Assembly (NCBI RefSeq): GCF_000153285.1
Contig: NZ_CH724168.1
Location: 1,608,333 to 1,672,332 of the forward strand
Direction of reading: 5' to 3'
DNA: 64,000 nt
Origin: Synechococcus sp. WH 7805
GTDB taxonomy: Bacteria; Cyanobacteriota; Cyanobacteriia; PCC-6307; Cyanobiaceae
Shown here piece by piece: positions 18,023 through 27,003 of this stretch (position 1 is the stretch's first letter; the number at the start of each line of letters is the position of its first letter). The translations under genes were made by a program, and so were the position numbers. The notes beneath the pieces were generated by a model, which saw only the letters and a list, made by a program, of their open reading frames with translations, ran no database searches and had not been told where the DNA came from.

Positions 18023-19609
18023 CTATTCCCACTCAATCGTGCCCGGTGGCTTGCTGGTGATATCGAGAACCACCCGGTTCACGCCCTTCACCTCATTCAC
18101 GATGCGATTGGAGATGGTCTCCATCAGGTCGTAAGGCAGACGCGACCAGTCCGCCGTCATGCCGTCCTCGCTGGACACGCAGCGCAGCACGATCGGCCAG
18201 GCATAGGTGCGTTTGTCGCCCATCACACCTACTGAGCGCACGGGCAGAAGCACGGCGAACGCCTGCCAGATCTCGTGATAAAGCCCCGCCTCTTTCACCT
18301 CTTCGCGGACGATCAGATCTGCGTCGCGCAGGCAATTGAGTTTCTCAGCGGTCACTTCGCCGAGGATGCGGATGGCCAGCCCAGGCCCTGGGAAGGGATG
18401 ACGCCGAACAATCTCCTCCGGCAGGCCGAGCGAACGACCCACCTTGCGCACTTCGTCTTTGAACAACTTGCGTAGGGGCTCCACCAGCTTGAACTGGAGA
18501 TCCTTCGGCAAGCCGCCAACGTTGTGGTGGCTCTTGATCTTCACCGCTACCCGCTCGCCGGTTTTCGGATCAACGTTGGTGCCGGCGCTCTCGATCACAT
18601 CGGGGTAAAGGGTGCCCTGGGCCAAGTAATCGAAGGGGCCCAAGCGGCGGCTCTCCTCTTCAAACACGCGAATGAACTCCGTTCCAATGATTTTGCGCTT
18701 CTGTTCCGGATCGGTGATGTCTTTGAGTTTTTCGAGAAAACGCTGGCGTGCATTGATGTATTCAACGTGAATGTTGAATTTGCGATCAAAGAAATCCATG
18801 AGGAATTCCGGCTCCCCCTTCCGCATGAATCCCTGATCGATGAACATGCAAGTGAGCTGATCACCGATGGCCTTCTTAAGCAAAAAGGCGAGGGTGGAGG
18901 AATCGACACCCCCGGACAGGGCCAGCAGTACCCGCTTGTCACCAACCTGCGACCGCACCTGTTTCACGGCTTCTTCGATGAATGCCGCCGTGGTCCAATC
19001 CGGCTCGCATCCGCAGATGTGATAGACGAAATTGCGGATCATCGCCATCCCGCAGGTGGAATGCACCACCTCGGGATGGAACTGCACGCCGTAGAGCCTG
19101 CGCTGGTGATTGGCCACAGCGGCCTCGGGCGTGTTGGCGGTATGAGCCAAACGCACGAACCCTTCCGGCAGGGCCTCCACCGAGTCCCCATGGCTCATCC
19201 ACATCGTGGATCCGTTGGCCACATTCGTGAGCAAGTCGGTGGGGTCATCCACCTCGAGCGGTGCCTTGCCGTATTCGGCTTTGCCAGTGGCCGCCACCAC
19301 ACGACCGCCCAGCTGCTGCACCATCAGCTGCATGCCGTAGCAAACCCCCAGAACGGGAATGCCCAGGTTCCAGATCTCCGGGTCACACAGAGGTGCGTGC
19401 TCCGCGTAGACGGAGCTGGGTCCACCGCTGAGGATGATTCCCTTCGGAGCCATCCGACGCAGTTCCTCTGCCGTGGTGCTGTAACCAAGCACCACGGAGA
19501 ACACCTCGGTCTCTCGGACCCGCCGGGCGATCAGTTCCGAGTACTGAGAGCCGAAATCAAGAATGACAATGGCCGGCTGACGCTGACCTTCATTCGGAGC
19601 CTGTGACAT
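18023..19609 (-). CDS. guaA: GMP synthase (glutamine-hydrolysing)
   Basis: 528-residue bifunctional enzyme converting XMP to GMP. The class I amidotransferase domain has the nucleophile in LGVCYGMQ (Cys90) and the His/Glu pair in [11 protein letters not shown]. The ATP-pyrophosphatase domain has the P-loop LSGGVDSS, and the C-terminal dimerisation domain follows to the IEWE terminus. The ATG at 19609 (MSQAPNEGQ) matches the family start, and the upstream open frame lies inside cbiD. It overlaps the end of cbiD by 20 bases, so the two are probably cotranscribed. Confidence 0.97.
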   Translation of the reverse strand: MSQAPNEGQRQPAIVILDFGSQYSELIARRVRETEVFSVVLGYSTTAEELRRMAPKGIILSGGPSSVYAEHAPLCDPEIWNLGIPVLGVCYGMQLMVQQLGGRVVAATGKAEYGKAPLEVDDPTDLLTNVANGSTMWMSHGDSVEALPEGFVRLAHTANTPEAAVANHQRRLYGVQFHPEVVHSTCGMAMIRNFVYHICGCEPDWTTAAFIEEAVKQVRSQVGDKRVLLALSGGVDSSTLAFLLKKAIGDQLTCMFIDQGFMRKGEPEFLMDFFDRKFNIHVEYINARQRFLEKLKDITDPEQKRKIIGTEFIRVFEEESRRLGPFDYLAQGTLYPDVIESAGTNVDPKTGERVAVKIKSHHNVGGLPKDLQFKLVEPLRKLFKDEVRKVGRSLGLPEEIVRRHPFPGPGLAIRILGEVTAEKLNCLRDADLIVREEVKEAGLYHEIWQAFAVLLPVRSVGVMGDKRTYAWPIVLRCVSSEDGMTADWSRLPYDLMETISNRIVNEVKGVNRVVLDITSKPPGTIEWE

Positions 19610-20753
19610 CTCGCCCGTGAGCCGTGGAACGGGTGACCGCGCAATCGGCGGCCGATCCATCAGCGTAGAGAAGGACCCCACAGCGCTTGAGCATCTCCTG
19701 CCCACAAGGTCCTGCCCAGCGCAACTGGCGTTGACGATCGAACAAAGCGGCGCCCACGCGCATGCCGCTGCAGCCATAGCGCACGAGGTAGGCCAGGCTT
19801 CGTTCTTCTACCGCAGCGGCCACGGCTTGCCATAACGCCAAAGCCTGTTCTCGATCCTGATCCGAAAGCCAGCGAAATGCCTCCTCCAGGGACGCAGCAG
19901 CCATCAATCCGCGCAGGCGATCACCAGACAGGCCCTGCTTCACCCCTTGCGCCACCAGCACCTCCAGACGCCCATCCGCCAGATGGTGGTGGGTGTGGAA
20001 GATGCCGCCGGCCAGCTTCACCAGTTTCCCGTGATATCCGAAAAGAAGAAGCTCCTGCACCCCCGCTTCGGCGGCAGCCACCAACAGCGGACCCATCCAG
20101 TTGCCGGCCTTCAGTTGTGGCTGATGGGCCGCGAGGTCCAGAGATCGGGCCAGATCAAGACCGTTTTCGCCGATTACCAACGTGAGCCGCCCCTGAAAAC
20201 CAGACGCCCCCGTCAGGGACTGAAGACGCACCAGAGCGGCCTGGAGCTGATCGGGAGAGGCACTCGCCTGCACCTCAGCCTGCGTGCCGATGAGCGCCAG
20301 GCCCTCCACCACACCGAAAGCGGCGTTGCTAGTGCGTTGCGCCAGCTCTCGGCCCCTGGGAAGCACCACCTCGAGCTGCAGACCTTGGCCGCTGGGCACG
20401 AGGTCCTGGAGATTGCACTCCAGGAGATCCCTGGCAAACCCTGAAATGCAAAGGGTGCCATCGCTCTCAAGACGACCAACCCCCGCCCCGGCCTTCAGCA
20501 TCAGCCAACCTTGCTCAGCAGGGCCCCAGCAGGCATGCACCCAGATTTCCAGACCGCGGGTGAGATCGAGGCCAGGACCTGGATCACACACGCTGATGGC
20601 CAGCGCCTGCGCACCATCGCGAACACAACTCGCCGCGTGGACCGGCACGCTGCGGGAGTCGGACTCCCCAGGAATCTGCAGGCTGACCCGATCAGGCGCT
20701 GGATCCCCCAGCAACACCTGGGTAGCGGCACGGGCTGCCGCCGCCACCCACAC
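19590..20753 (-). CDS. cbiD: Cobalt-precorrin-5B C1-methyltransferase
   Basis: CbiD of the anaerobic cobalamin (pseudo-B12) pathway, methylating C1 of the corrin ring. Family features visible are VAAAARAAT at the N-terminus, [43 protein letters not shown] and a conserved C-terminal region. The first usable start codon is GTG 20753, but the family motif (G-x-T-x-x-x-x-A-A-A-A-A) begins about five codons further upstream, in 21 open codons that contain no ATG, GTG or TTG. An ATG at 20820-20818 lies just one base out of frame with these codons; see findings. The 3' end overlaps guaA. Confidence 0.88.
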   Translation of the reverse strand: MWVAAAARAATQVLLGDPAPDRVSLQIPGESDSRSVPVHAASCVRDGAQALAISVCDPGPGLDLTRGLEIWVHACWGPAEQGWLMLKAGAGVGRLESDGTLCISGFARDLLECNLQDLVPSGQGLQLEVVLPRGRELAQRTSNAAFGVVEGLALIGTQAEVQASASPDQLQAALVRLQSLTGASGFQGRLTLVIGENGLDLARSLDLAAHQPQLKAGNWMGPLLVAAAEAGVQELLLFGYHGKLVKLAGGIFHTHHHLADGRLEVLVAQGVKQGLSGDRLRGLMAAASLEEAFRWLSDQDREQALALWQAVAAAVEERSLAYLVRYGCSGMRVGAALFDRQRQLRWAGPCGQEMLKRCGVLLYADGSAADCAVTRSTAHGRDVTGSE

Positions 20754-20853
20754 CGGCAGGGTGAGCCCAGATCCGGAATCAACAACAGGGGCAGCGATAA
20801 CGGGAAGGGCAGCGGATCATTTTTTAGGATGGAGGATTGGCACTCCAGAGGCC

Positions 20854-22005
20854 GTGCAGGACAAGCTGACCCTGATGATTCCCGGGCCTACCCCGGTGCC
20901 CGAAACGGTGCTCAAGGCCATGGGACGACACCCGATCGGTCACCGCAGCGGGGAATTCCAGGCCGTGGTGGAGCGCACCAACGCCCAATTGCGCTGGCTG
21001 CATCAGACCAGCAGCGATGTACTGGTGATCACCGGAAGCGGCACGGCGGCCATGGAAGCCGGCATCATCAACACCCTGAGCCGCGGCGATCGTGTGCTCT
21101 GCGGAGACAACGGCAAGTTCGGTGAACGCTGGGTGAAGGTGGCGCGGGCCTACGGACTCGACGTAGACGTGATCAAGGCCGAATGGGGTCAGCCTCTCGA
21201 CCCCGAAGCGTTCCGCACAGCTCTCGAGGCCGATACCGACAAAACCATCAAGGCGGTGATCCTCACGCACTCCGAAACCTCCACCGGAGTGATCAACGAT
21301 CTTCAAACGATCAGCAGTTACGTGAAGGCCCATGGTGTGGCGCTCACCATCGCTGACTGCGTCACGAGCCTTGGAGCAACCAATGTTCCTATGGATGCCT
21401 GGGGCTTGGATGTGGTGGCCTCAGGGTCTCAGAAGGGCTACATGATGCCTCCGGGGCTGAGCTTCGTGGCGATGAGCGATCGGGCCTGGACCGCCTACGA
21501 ACGTTCCGACCTACCCAAGTTCTATCTGGATCTCGGTCCATACCGGAAAACGGCAGCCAAGAACAGCAACCCGTTCACACCAGCGGTGAATCTCTACTTC
21601 GCCCTGGATGCGGCTCTGGAGATGATGCAGTCGGAGGGACTGGAAGCAATCTTTGCCCGGCACGCACGCCATCGGGCTGCTGCGACTGCAGCGATGAAGG
21701 CCATCGGCTTGCCGCTCTTCGCGGCCGAAGGCTATGGCAGCCCTGCAATCACCGCTGTTGCACCCGATGGAATTGATGCCGAACAGCTTCGTAAAGCCGT
21801 GAAAGAGCGATTCGACATCCTGCTGGCTGGAGGTCAGGACCATCTCAAAGGTCACGTGTTCCGGATCGGCCACCTTGGGTTTGTCTGTGATCGCGATGTG
21901 CTCACAGCCGTGGCCGCAATCGAGTCTGTTTTGCAATCCCTTGGTCTGCACAAAGGCGAGATGGGTGCAGGCCTCAGTGCAGCATCATTAGCGTTGGGCA
22001 ATTAA
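20854..22005 (+). CDS. Class V PLP aminotransferase (alanine/serine-glyoxylate type)
   Basis: 383-residue fold-type I PLP enzyme. It begins VQDKLTLMIPGPTPVPE, typical of the alanine-glyoxylate/serine-pyruvate transaminase group, with GHRSGEF, SGTAAMEAG, HSETSTG, the cofactor-binding ADCVTSLG and the Schiff-base lysine in SGSQKGYMMPPG. It probably serves glyoxylate/serine metabolism of photorespiration. The GTG at 20854 is chosen because homologues begin at this motif; about 190 further open codons upstream are antisense to cbiD and not coding. The substrate pair is inferred from the family. Confidence 0.9.
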   Translation: MQDKLTLMIPGPTPVPETVLKAMGRHPIGHRSGEFQAVVERTNAQLRWLHQTSSDVLVITGSGTAAMEAGIINTLSRGDRVLCGDNGKFGERWVKVARAYGLDVDVIKAEWGQPLDPEAFRTALEADTDKTIKAVILTHSETSTGVINDLQTISSYVKAHGVALTIADCVTSLGATNVPMDAWGLDVVASGSQKGYMMPPGLSFVAMSDRAWTAYERSDLPKFYLDLGPYRKTAAKNSNPFTPAVNLYFALDAALEMMQSEGLEAIFARHARHRAAATAAMKAIGLPLFAAEGYGSPAITAVAPDGIDAEQLRKAVKERFDILLAGGQDHLKGHVFRIGHLGFVCDRDVLTAVAAIESVLQSLGLHKGEMGAGLSAASLALGN

Positions 22006-22034
22006 AAAAACTCGTTCCAATAAACGATGTTTAA

Positions 22035-22057
22035 GGGCATGGGATACCATCATGCCC
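22035..22057 (+). other. Hairpin upstream of tRNA-Gly
   Basis: Inverted repeat GGGCATG (22035-22041) / CATGCCC (22051-22057) with a 9-base loop, located between the aminotransferase stop and the tRNA 5' end. There is no following T run. It could stop or process readthrough from the aminotransferase, or be incidental. Confidence 0.3.
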
Positions 22058-22062
22058 ACAAC

Positions 22063-22134
22063 GCGGGTGTAATTCAGTGGTAGAATGTCAGCTTCCCAAG
22101 CTGAACGTCGCCGGTTCGAATCCGGTCACCCGCT
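22063..22134 (+). tRNA. tRNA-Gly (anticodon CCC)
   Basis: 72-base cloverleaf: acceptor GCGGGTG pairs with CACCCGC, D arm ATTC/GAAT with AGTGGT loop, anticodon stem TCAGC/GCTGA with loop TTCCCAA (anticodon CCC, reading GGG), T arm GCCGG/CCGGT with TTCGAAT. The discriminator is T and CCA is not encoded. No direct repeat of its 3' end was noticed nearby. Confidence 0.97.
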
Positions 22135-22157
22135 TGAACAAATAATTGAAATCAGAT

Positions 22158-22400
22158 CTAGCTGCGATTGCCCCAAGATGAACGGGGCTTGATCAATTGA
22201 ACAACTTGTGGGCCAACGCTTCTCGCACGACGCTCTTGGTCAAGAGCTCTGAGAATCATCTGAGCAGATTCAGAAACTTGACCCGCTTCAGCATTGGATC
22301 GAGCCTCCTGATAAAGCTGATCAGCTAGCTTCAAACATTGTTCGCGCGAAGCTCCAGGAATCGTTGCTTGGCTTACAGGCTTCAATAGCGTGGCGACCAC
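22158..22400 (-). CDS. Small hypothetical protein
   Basis: 80 residues from GTG 22400. Predicted helical, with a TPR-like helix pair: CLKLADQLYQEARSNAEAG, then ESAQMILRALDQERRARSVG. No signal peptide or named domain. It is convergent with the tRNA-Gly gene on its left. Even codon quality and helical texture suggest it is real. Function unknown. Confidence 0.55.
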   Translation of the reverse strand: MVATLLKPVSQATIPGASREQCLKLADQLYQEARSNAEAGQVSESAQMILRALDQERRARSVGPQVVQLIKPRSSWGNRS

Positions 22401-22523
22401 GTCATTACTTTTTCCACTTACCCAAACTATATCAACAAAAGATCACAAAGAACAACGCACAACAAAGATTCATCTCGGGCTACGAACACTTCAGTCGTCC
22501 GACGATCAGTTTCAGAGAGAGCG

Positions 22524-22769
22524 TCAGGTTCCGGGTTCTTCGACGTTGCCGCCTAACTCGGCAATCTGAGCCCGAAGAAGTTGACATCGGTTGTCATCAC
22601 CACGGGTGATCGCAACGGCGAGGGCGAACTCCAGTTTTTCAAGCTGATGACCACCTTCAAAGAAGCTGCGACGGTTGCCTGGCATTGGCAACCCAGACGT
22701 GGAACAGCCTGGTCGCGGAACGTTTCCGGAACCGCGGGTACCAGATGTGGCGAGAGTTGAAGATGCCAT
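22524..22769 (-). CDS. Small hypothetical protein
   Basis: 81 residues from the ATG at 22769; an internal ATG at 22685 would leave 53 residues starting MPGNRRSFFEGGHQLEKLE. The C-terminal half (QLEKLEFALAVAITRGDDN, then CQLLRAQIAELGG) is an amphipathic helical pair and reads as the conserved part, whereas the first 28 residues are low-complexity Ser/Gly/Pro. I favour the shorter start but list the full frame because neither has a clear ribosome site. Function unknown. Confidence 0.5.
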   Translation of the reverse strand: MASSTLATSGTRGSGNVPRPGCSTSGLPMPGNRRSFFEGGHQLEKLEFALAVAITRGDDNRCQLLRAQIAELGGNVEEPGT

Positions 22770-22807
22770 AGTTGGCTTTCTTTTTATTTTGCCACCCCTG
22801 GCCAGCC

Positions 22808-23077
22808 TTATGCGGCCAAATCCACATCCGGTTCATCCAGCTGGTGTTCTGAACGACCGAGTAGCTCCTGACACTCAAGCAACAACTGATCGACACCATC
22901 AAGCCGATTCAGCTCTTCGGCCGGCATCGTCTGCGCTTCGCTGCGTTGCGTCTCCAACTGCAATTCAAGACTTTCCAAACGCTGCTCAAGCCTGATCAGG
23001 CGCTGAGACAGAGCATTGAGCGTTTGAGCAACATCCTCAGCCGTACGAGTGATGCGGAAAGACACGGATTGGCTCAT
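22808..23077 (-). CDS. Small coiled-coil hypothetical protein
   Basis: 89 residues from ATG 23077 (MSQSVSFRITRTAEDVAQ). A heptad-like helix (LNALSQRLIRLEQRLESLELQL, about 21-42) predicts a coiled coil, followed by an acidic second helix. Eighteen further open codons upstream are hydrophobic and cysteine-rich but lie before a better start. Function unknown; it may form a leftward group with the two small genes to its left. Confidence 0.6.
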   Translation of the reverse strand: MSQSVSFRITRTAEDVAQTLNALSQRLIRLEQRLESLELQLETQRSEAQTMPAEELNRLDGVDQLLLECQELLGRSEHQLDEPDVDLAA

Positions 23078-23193
23078 CCGAAAACAGAGCAGCAATGGGC
23101 AGATCACAACACATGCAAGACAGACCCTCAAGTCGCGGATCAGGTGATGCCACTGTGGTTTGAGATCGAAACACCACCCGCTGGGAGTTTGAC

Positions 23194-23712
23194 GTGCTGC
23201 CTTCTCTGCTGACTCTGCTGGTGTACCTCCTGGCAGGAACCATCTTTGGCCTGCTGGCGATCAAAACCGGACTCCCTGCAGCACCCCTCGCCGGAGCTCT
23301 GGTCGGAGCCGCCGTGGTGAGCATGAGCGGACGCTTGGACATGGCGCAGTGGCCTACTGGCACGCGAACAGCACTTCAGATCGGAATCGGCACAATCATT
23401 GGAACTGGTCTCACCACGGCTTCCCTCGATCAATTGAAGGATCTCTGGAGGCCGGCTGTGCTGATCACGGTCACCCTGGTGCTCACCGGTGTGGTGATCG
23501 GTCTCTGGACCAGCAGACTTCTTGGCGTGGATCCACTCATTGCTTTGCTCGGTGCAGCGCCGGGAGGCATCAGCGGCATGAGTCTGGTCGCAGCCGATTA
23601 CGGGGTTGGAGCAGCCGTGGCTGCACTGCACGCCGTGCGACTCATCACGGTGCTTCTCGTCCTGCCCTTGGTCGTCAAAATGCTGGCGCCGCTTGGCCTC
23701 GGCAATTCCTGA
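23194..23712 (+). CDS. AbrB-family (PF05145-type) membrane protein
   Basis: 172 residues with about five to six hydrophobic helices and the GAAPGGISGMSLVAADYG motif characteristic of the membrane family misleadingly named AbrB or putative ammonia monooxygenase. Most family members are tandem duplicates of about 350 residues; this is a single half-length unit, as is common in cyanobacteria. Transport function is suspected for the family but unproven. GTG 23194 has GGGAG upstream at suitable spacing. It is unrelated to the DNA-binding AbrB. Confidence 0.75.
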   Translation: MLPSLLTLLVYLLAGTIFGLLAIKTGLPAAPLAGALVGAAVVSMSGRLDMAQWPTGTRTALQIGIGTIIGTGLTTASLDQLKDLWRPAVLITVTLVLTGVVIGLWTSRLLGVDPLIALLGAAPGGISGMSLVAADYGVGAAVAALHAVRLITVLLVLPLVVKMLAPLGLGNS

Positions 23713-23775
23713 TCCAACTCTGGACAGAAAAATAAGAGTCGATACGTTGACGCAGATCGCCCGTAGTGTCTACAA

Positions 23776-24180
23776 ATGGCCAGCCTTCCAACTCGCCTTG
23801 CCCTGCTGCTGCCGATGGCAGGCATGTTGTGGTCAGTCGCTCCTGCCAGGGCAGCATCCAGCAGTCCAGCCGAGAAGGGGGCACAGATTTATTGCTACAT
23901 GCGCAGTAGCGGAAATGATCACATCGTGAGCTGGGAAGCCTCCTATTCGCTGATCAAGCGTCAGGGGAGTGGCCTGTTCAAAACCTCCCCTAAGCATGCT
24001 GCCGTGATGATCACCGAAGCGGTGGTCGAAGATCCGACCAGCTTCCCTGATTGCGGCAAGTATCTGGGCGATCTGTTTGGCGGGTCCCAAAGGGTTACTG
24101 AATCGCCCACCTCATCGACCCGCACCAGCGAGAGCAAAGAAACCTCCAACTGGGATGCTGATGAGCGTTACAGCTACTGA
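23776..24180 (+). CDS. Secreted cyanobacterial protein, DUF6554-like
   Basis: 134 residues with a signal peptide (about 1-26, hydrophobic LALLLPMAGMLWSVA ending in ARA). The mature part contains GAQIYCYMRSSGNDHIVSW and AVMITEAVVEDPTSFPDCGKYLGDLFG with two conserved cysteines, followed by a Ser/Thr/Glu-rich disordered tail. I recall this pattern from a cyanobacteria-specific domain of unknown function; the DUF number is from memory. Probably periplasmic or lumenal. Confidence 0.65.
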   Translation: MASLPTRLALLLPMAGMLWSVAPARAASSSPAEKGAQIYCYMRSSGNDHIVSWEASYSLIKRQGSGLFKTSPKHAAVMITEAVVEDPTSFPDCGKYLGDLFGGSQRVTESPTSSTRTSESKETSNWDADERYSY

Positions 24181-24192
24181 AACCAGTCGGTG

Positions 24193-24612
24193 ATGAATCA
24201 GTCTCGGAATCAGATTCAACCCCCTCATCGGCTGATTTCCGTTCTGATCCTTGGCGGGGTTCTTCTCAACAGCCTGGGCTGCGGCAGACAATCAGCTGAA
24301 ATCACCCCAACCTCAGGCGTTGATGTGCAGGTATCAGGATGTCTTGAAAATCTGAATCTCAAACAGCTGGATGGAGCCCTAGAGCGTTGTGATGAGGTCG
24401 TCAAAATCCACCGAAGCAATCCGATTCCCCTTGTGGATCGCTCCTTGATCTACAACTTGATGAACCGACCGGATGAAGCCTGCCGCGACGTGGCCAAAGC
24501 AGCTGAATTACTCAAGCAGAGCCAACAAAAACCCGACCCGATGGTGATGCACGAGCTGACTGTGCGTCAGCAGTCCTGCAAGCAGCGGGCGACCATGGTC
24601 GGCAGGGACTGA
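24193..24612 (+). CDS. Putative lipoprotein with TPR-like helices
   Basis: 139 residues. The N-terminal signal (SVLILGGVLLNSLGC) ends in a plausible lipobox cysteine. The rest (about 50-125) forms helix pairs resembling one or two degenerate TPRs: LKQLDGALERCDEVVKIH, SLIYNLMNRPDEACRDVAKA. It starts 12 bases after the DUF6554-like gene, suggesting cotranscription. Its 3' end overlaps the convergent helicase gene by 46 bases. Role unknown. Confidence 0.65.
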   Translation: MNQSRNQIQPPHRLISVLILGGVLLNSLGCGRQSAEITPTSGVDVQVSGCLENLNLKQLDGALERCDEVVKIHRSNPIPLVDRSLIYNLMNRPDEACRDVAKAAELLKQSQQKPDPMVMHELTVRQQSCKQRATMVGRD

Positions 24613-26117
24613 CGTTCAACGCTCACCCGTCGCGGACCCATGAGCAACTCGATTCGACTGGCCTTGCTGGCCACCAGTCCATCCACGAGTTGGTCCGCTG
24701 GACCGAGCTGAAGCCAATGGCTCATGAGCTCCCCATCCATTCCCAGCCGATGACAACGATCCTCAGCCTGATCAACATCACCTGGAGTCCAGGGACGTTC
24801 GAGCAGAACCACCTGACGGGCCCTGTGGAGAGTGAATCCCAGACCACCAGCGCCAAAGGTTGCTAGCAGCAGATCCGTCGATCCGTCCTGAAAGCGATCC
24901 ACAGCCATCTGACGCTCCTCCGGTTTCTGCCGACCGCTCAGCAATTCCCCACCCAGACGTTGCTGCAACAGTGCAAGAGGAGCCACGAACGAGCTGAAGA
25001 GAACGACCGATTCACCTTGCGCGCGGAGTTGCTGCACGAGCCGTTCAGCGGCCGGCAGCTTGAATTCAGCAGCGATCAAACGCAATGACGTCAACACCGC
25101 AAGGGATTCGGCATCAGAACGCACCTCACCGGCCCTTACACGTCGGCGATAGTCCTCAACTACCAACGCCAGCCGGTGGTCAAACCCTCTGGACTGGTTG
25201 TGCTCCAGTGTCACTGGGATAAAGGAGCGACGCTTGGGCGGCAGACCCAGCACCCGCTGTTTACGGCGATGTAGCACCAGTGGCGTGGTGAGCCGCCGCA
25301 GCTCATCAAGACGGCTAGCACCATCCACACGCCAGCGTCGCTGACCTCCACGCTCACTCCAGTGACCCTGACAAAACATCTCCTCAAAGGAGCGCTGATC
25401 ACGAGCGAGTGGATGGTCAATCGCAGCCAACAGTGGATAAAGCTGAATTGGTCTGCCGTTGCGAACCGGAGTTCCCGTGAGCATCCAAATCGCTCGCAAC
25501 CGCGGATGGCGAGCCAACCGCAACAGAGCCTGGGTGCGCTGCGCCTGCATCGTCTGGGCGTAGTGCGCTTCATCCACGATCATCAACGTTCCGGCTTCAG
25601 GAAGCTCACTCGGCAGACGTGCCCAGCTGTGCAGGCAAACCTCGAGATCAACGGCCGACGCTTCCCGTTGCCAGTGGGGATGCAATCCCACCGGCGCAAC
25701 GACAAGCAGGCGAAGAGGCACCACGCGCAGAAGGGCTCGCGCTGCCAACAGGGCCGTCAGCGTTTTACCCAGTCCCATTTCATCGGCCAGAAGAGCTCCA
25801 CGGCGAGCGAGGAGCCAACGGGCACCAGATCGCTGATGGGGAAGAGGCCTGCGACCGTCAGCTAGCGATTGATTCAGATCAGCCTGCGCAATCAACTCGC
25901 GGTGATGAGGCAACGGCGGTAAGGGATGCCGATGCCAATGCAACCAGCGCAAGAGCTCATCATCCACACGAAAGCGGTCTCCAAAACGCTCCAGCAGAGT
26001 CTCTGCAGCCGCGAGCGGAAACTCCCAACCCAGGGATGAGCCACGCCAGAGCCCCCGAGGACGAATGCGACCCATTTGCGCATGAGTGACCGCATCAAAG
26101 GGATACGTTGCATGCAC
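24567..26117 (-). CDS. SNF2-family DEAD/H helicase-like ATPase
   Basis: 516 residues, compact SNF2/SWI2 ATPase. Motifs in order: I (Walker A) LADEMGLGKT, Ia LLVVAPVGL, II VDEAHYAQT, III WMLTGTPVRNG, then the C-terminal lobe with VVLFSSFV, the V-like ATFGAGGLGFTLH and VI VDQAEDRCHRLG. It lacks extra domains, resembling the small SMARCAL1-like DNA translocases. GTG start at 26117. It sits back to back with the HNH nuclease gene, about 210 bases apart. Presumed DNA repair or remodelling role; substrate unknown. Confidence 0.88.
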   Translation of the reverse strand: MHATYPFDAVTHAQMGRIRPRGLWRGSSLGWEFPLAAAETLLERFGDRFRVDDELLRWLHWHRHPLPPLPHHRELIAQADLNQSLADGRRPLPHQRSGARWLLARRGALLADEMGLGKTLTALLAARALLRVVPLRLLVVAPVGLHPHWQREASAVDLEVCLHSWARLPSELPEAGTLMIVDEAHYAQTMQAQRTQALLRLARHPRLRAIWMLTGTPVRNGRPIQLYPLLAAIDHPLARDQRSFEEMFCQGHWSERGGQRRWRVDGASRLDELRRLTTPLVLHRRKQRVLGLPPKRRSFIPVTLEHNQSRGFDHRLALVVEDYRRRVRAGEVRSDAESLAVLTSLRLIAAEFKLPAAERLVQQLRAQGESVVLFSSFVAPLALLQQRLGGELLSGRQKPEERQMAVDRFQDGSTDLLLATFGAGGLGFTLHRARQVVLLERPWTPGDVDQAEDRCHRLGMDGELMSHWLQLGPADQLVDGLVASKASRIELLMGPRRVSVERQSLPTMVARCLQDC

Positions 26118-26328
26118 TAAACCCGATGGGGTCAGTCCAAGACTGCAACCAGGAGGAGATCCTGCCGTGGATCCAAATCAGCAAACATCATCTTATGTCT
26201 CTCAGCGAGAGACACAAGGGGGCCGACGCCCCAACCAAAATCTACAGAACGAAATCGCGAAAATGCAGTCTTGAACACATTGACGACGGTGTCGGTCACG
26301 GCAAACTTCGATTAACCGAACGATTCGG
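26118..26328. other. Intergenic region between SNF2 and HNH genes
   Basis: About 210 bases separating two divergent genes. It must contain both promoters; I see no convincing -35/-10 pair or operator palindrome. Short frames cross it but none has a family-like start or motif. Confidence 0.4.
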
Positions 26329-26760
26329 ATGCATAACAGAGATGCGGTTTTTCTCGAAGATCTCTGTCCTAAATTGCGTGTCCGAAGGTGGCGTCAATCA
26401 CTCCACACTTACACCGGCAAAAGTTGCATCTATTGCGGCAAACCCTCAGAATCAATTGATCATGTTTTACCGAGAAGTCGCGGAGGGTTGAGCATTACTG
26501 AAAATTGCGTACCTGCTTGCTTGTCCTGCAATGGTCACAAGTCAGATGCTGATGTATTCGATTGGTATCGGCGTCAGCGTTTTTATGATCCGAGACGAGC
26601 CATGGCGATCCGAGCTTGGATGGATGGCGACCTCCGCTTGGCACTGCGCCTGCTGCAATGGGCACAACCTGACCTTCAAGAAGCGATGACCGAGCCCATG
26701 GACGCCGACACGCTCATGACCAATCAGGACGACAGCGACTGGGCCTTCCAGATGGCCTGA
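26329..26760 (+). CDS. HNH endonuclease
   Basis: 143 residues. The HNH/ββα-metal core is clear: zinc pair CIYCGK, then SIDHVLPRSRGG, N-x-V and CLSCNGHKSD (about residues 33-75), followed by a helical tail. This short, cyanobacterial HNH type (starting MHNRDAVFLED) is common in the phylum as several paralogues; none has a settled function. It is divergent from the SNF2 ATPase. Confidence 0.88.
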   Translation: MHNRDAVFLEDLCPKLRVRRWRQSLHTYTGKSCIYCGKPSESIDHVLPRSRGGLSITENCVPACLSCNGHKSDADVFDWYRRQRFYDPRRAMAIRAWMDGDLRLALRLLQWAQPDLQEAMTEPMDADTLMTNQDDSDWAFQMA

Positions 26761-26955
26761 TCACCAGACCCGGCAAGCATCAGCTGAATGGTGCTGTCGG
26801 CAGATGGAAGCCTGCTGCTCTGGGTGCTCTGGAGCCAGCAGAAAGGCGCTACTGACCAGAGCAGCAGCAGCCACGGCTATGACACCTCGGAGCAGGCCTG
26901 TCTCTTGTCGATCTGCCGCACGAGCCTTACTGACCGGCTCACGACGAGGCAGCAT
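26761..26955 (-). CDS. Small single-helix membrane protein
   Basis: 64 residues from ATG 26955. A polar, basic N-terminus is followed by one transmembrane helix (LLRGVIAVAAAALVSSAFLL, about 22-41) and a C-terminal segment with ICRQHHSADACRVW containing two cysteines and two histidines. The C-terminal motif looks constrained. The frame is open upstream to 27033, but that part overlaps the SDR gene. Abuts the HNH gene convergently. Function unknown. Confidence 0.6.
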   Translation of the reverse strand: MLPRREPVSKARAADRQETGLLRGVIAVAAAALVSSAFLLAPEHPEQQASICRQHHSADACRVW

Positions 26956-27003
26956 GGAGCCTTGGGATGACACCAAAGAAAGACAGGAACCGGTCACGAC
27001 CGA

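Noticed and set aside
18524-19606. 360-codon frame antisense to guaA
   Set aside because: Entirely within guaA, with no recognisable protein motif.
20284-20853. Apparent 190-residue N-terminal extension of the aminotransferase
   Set aside because: Antisense to cbiD; family members begin at the QDKLTLMIPGPTP motif.
22063-22134. tRNA-Gly as an integration site for the AT-rich segment
   Set aside because: About 4 kb away, intact core genes lie between, and no duplicated tRNA 3' end was seen.
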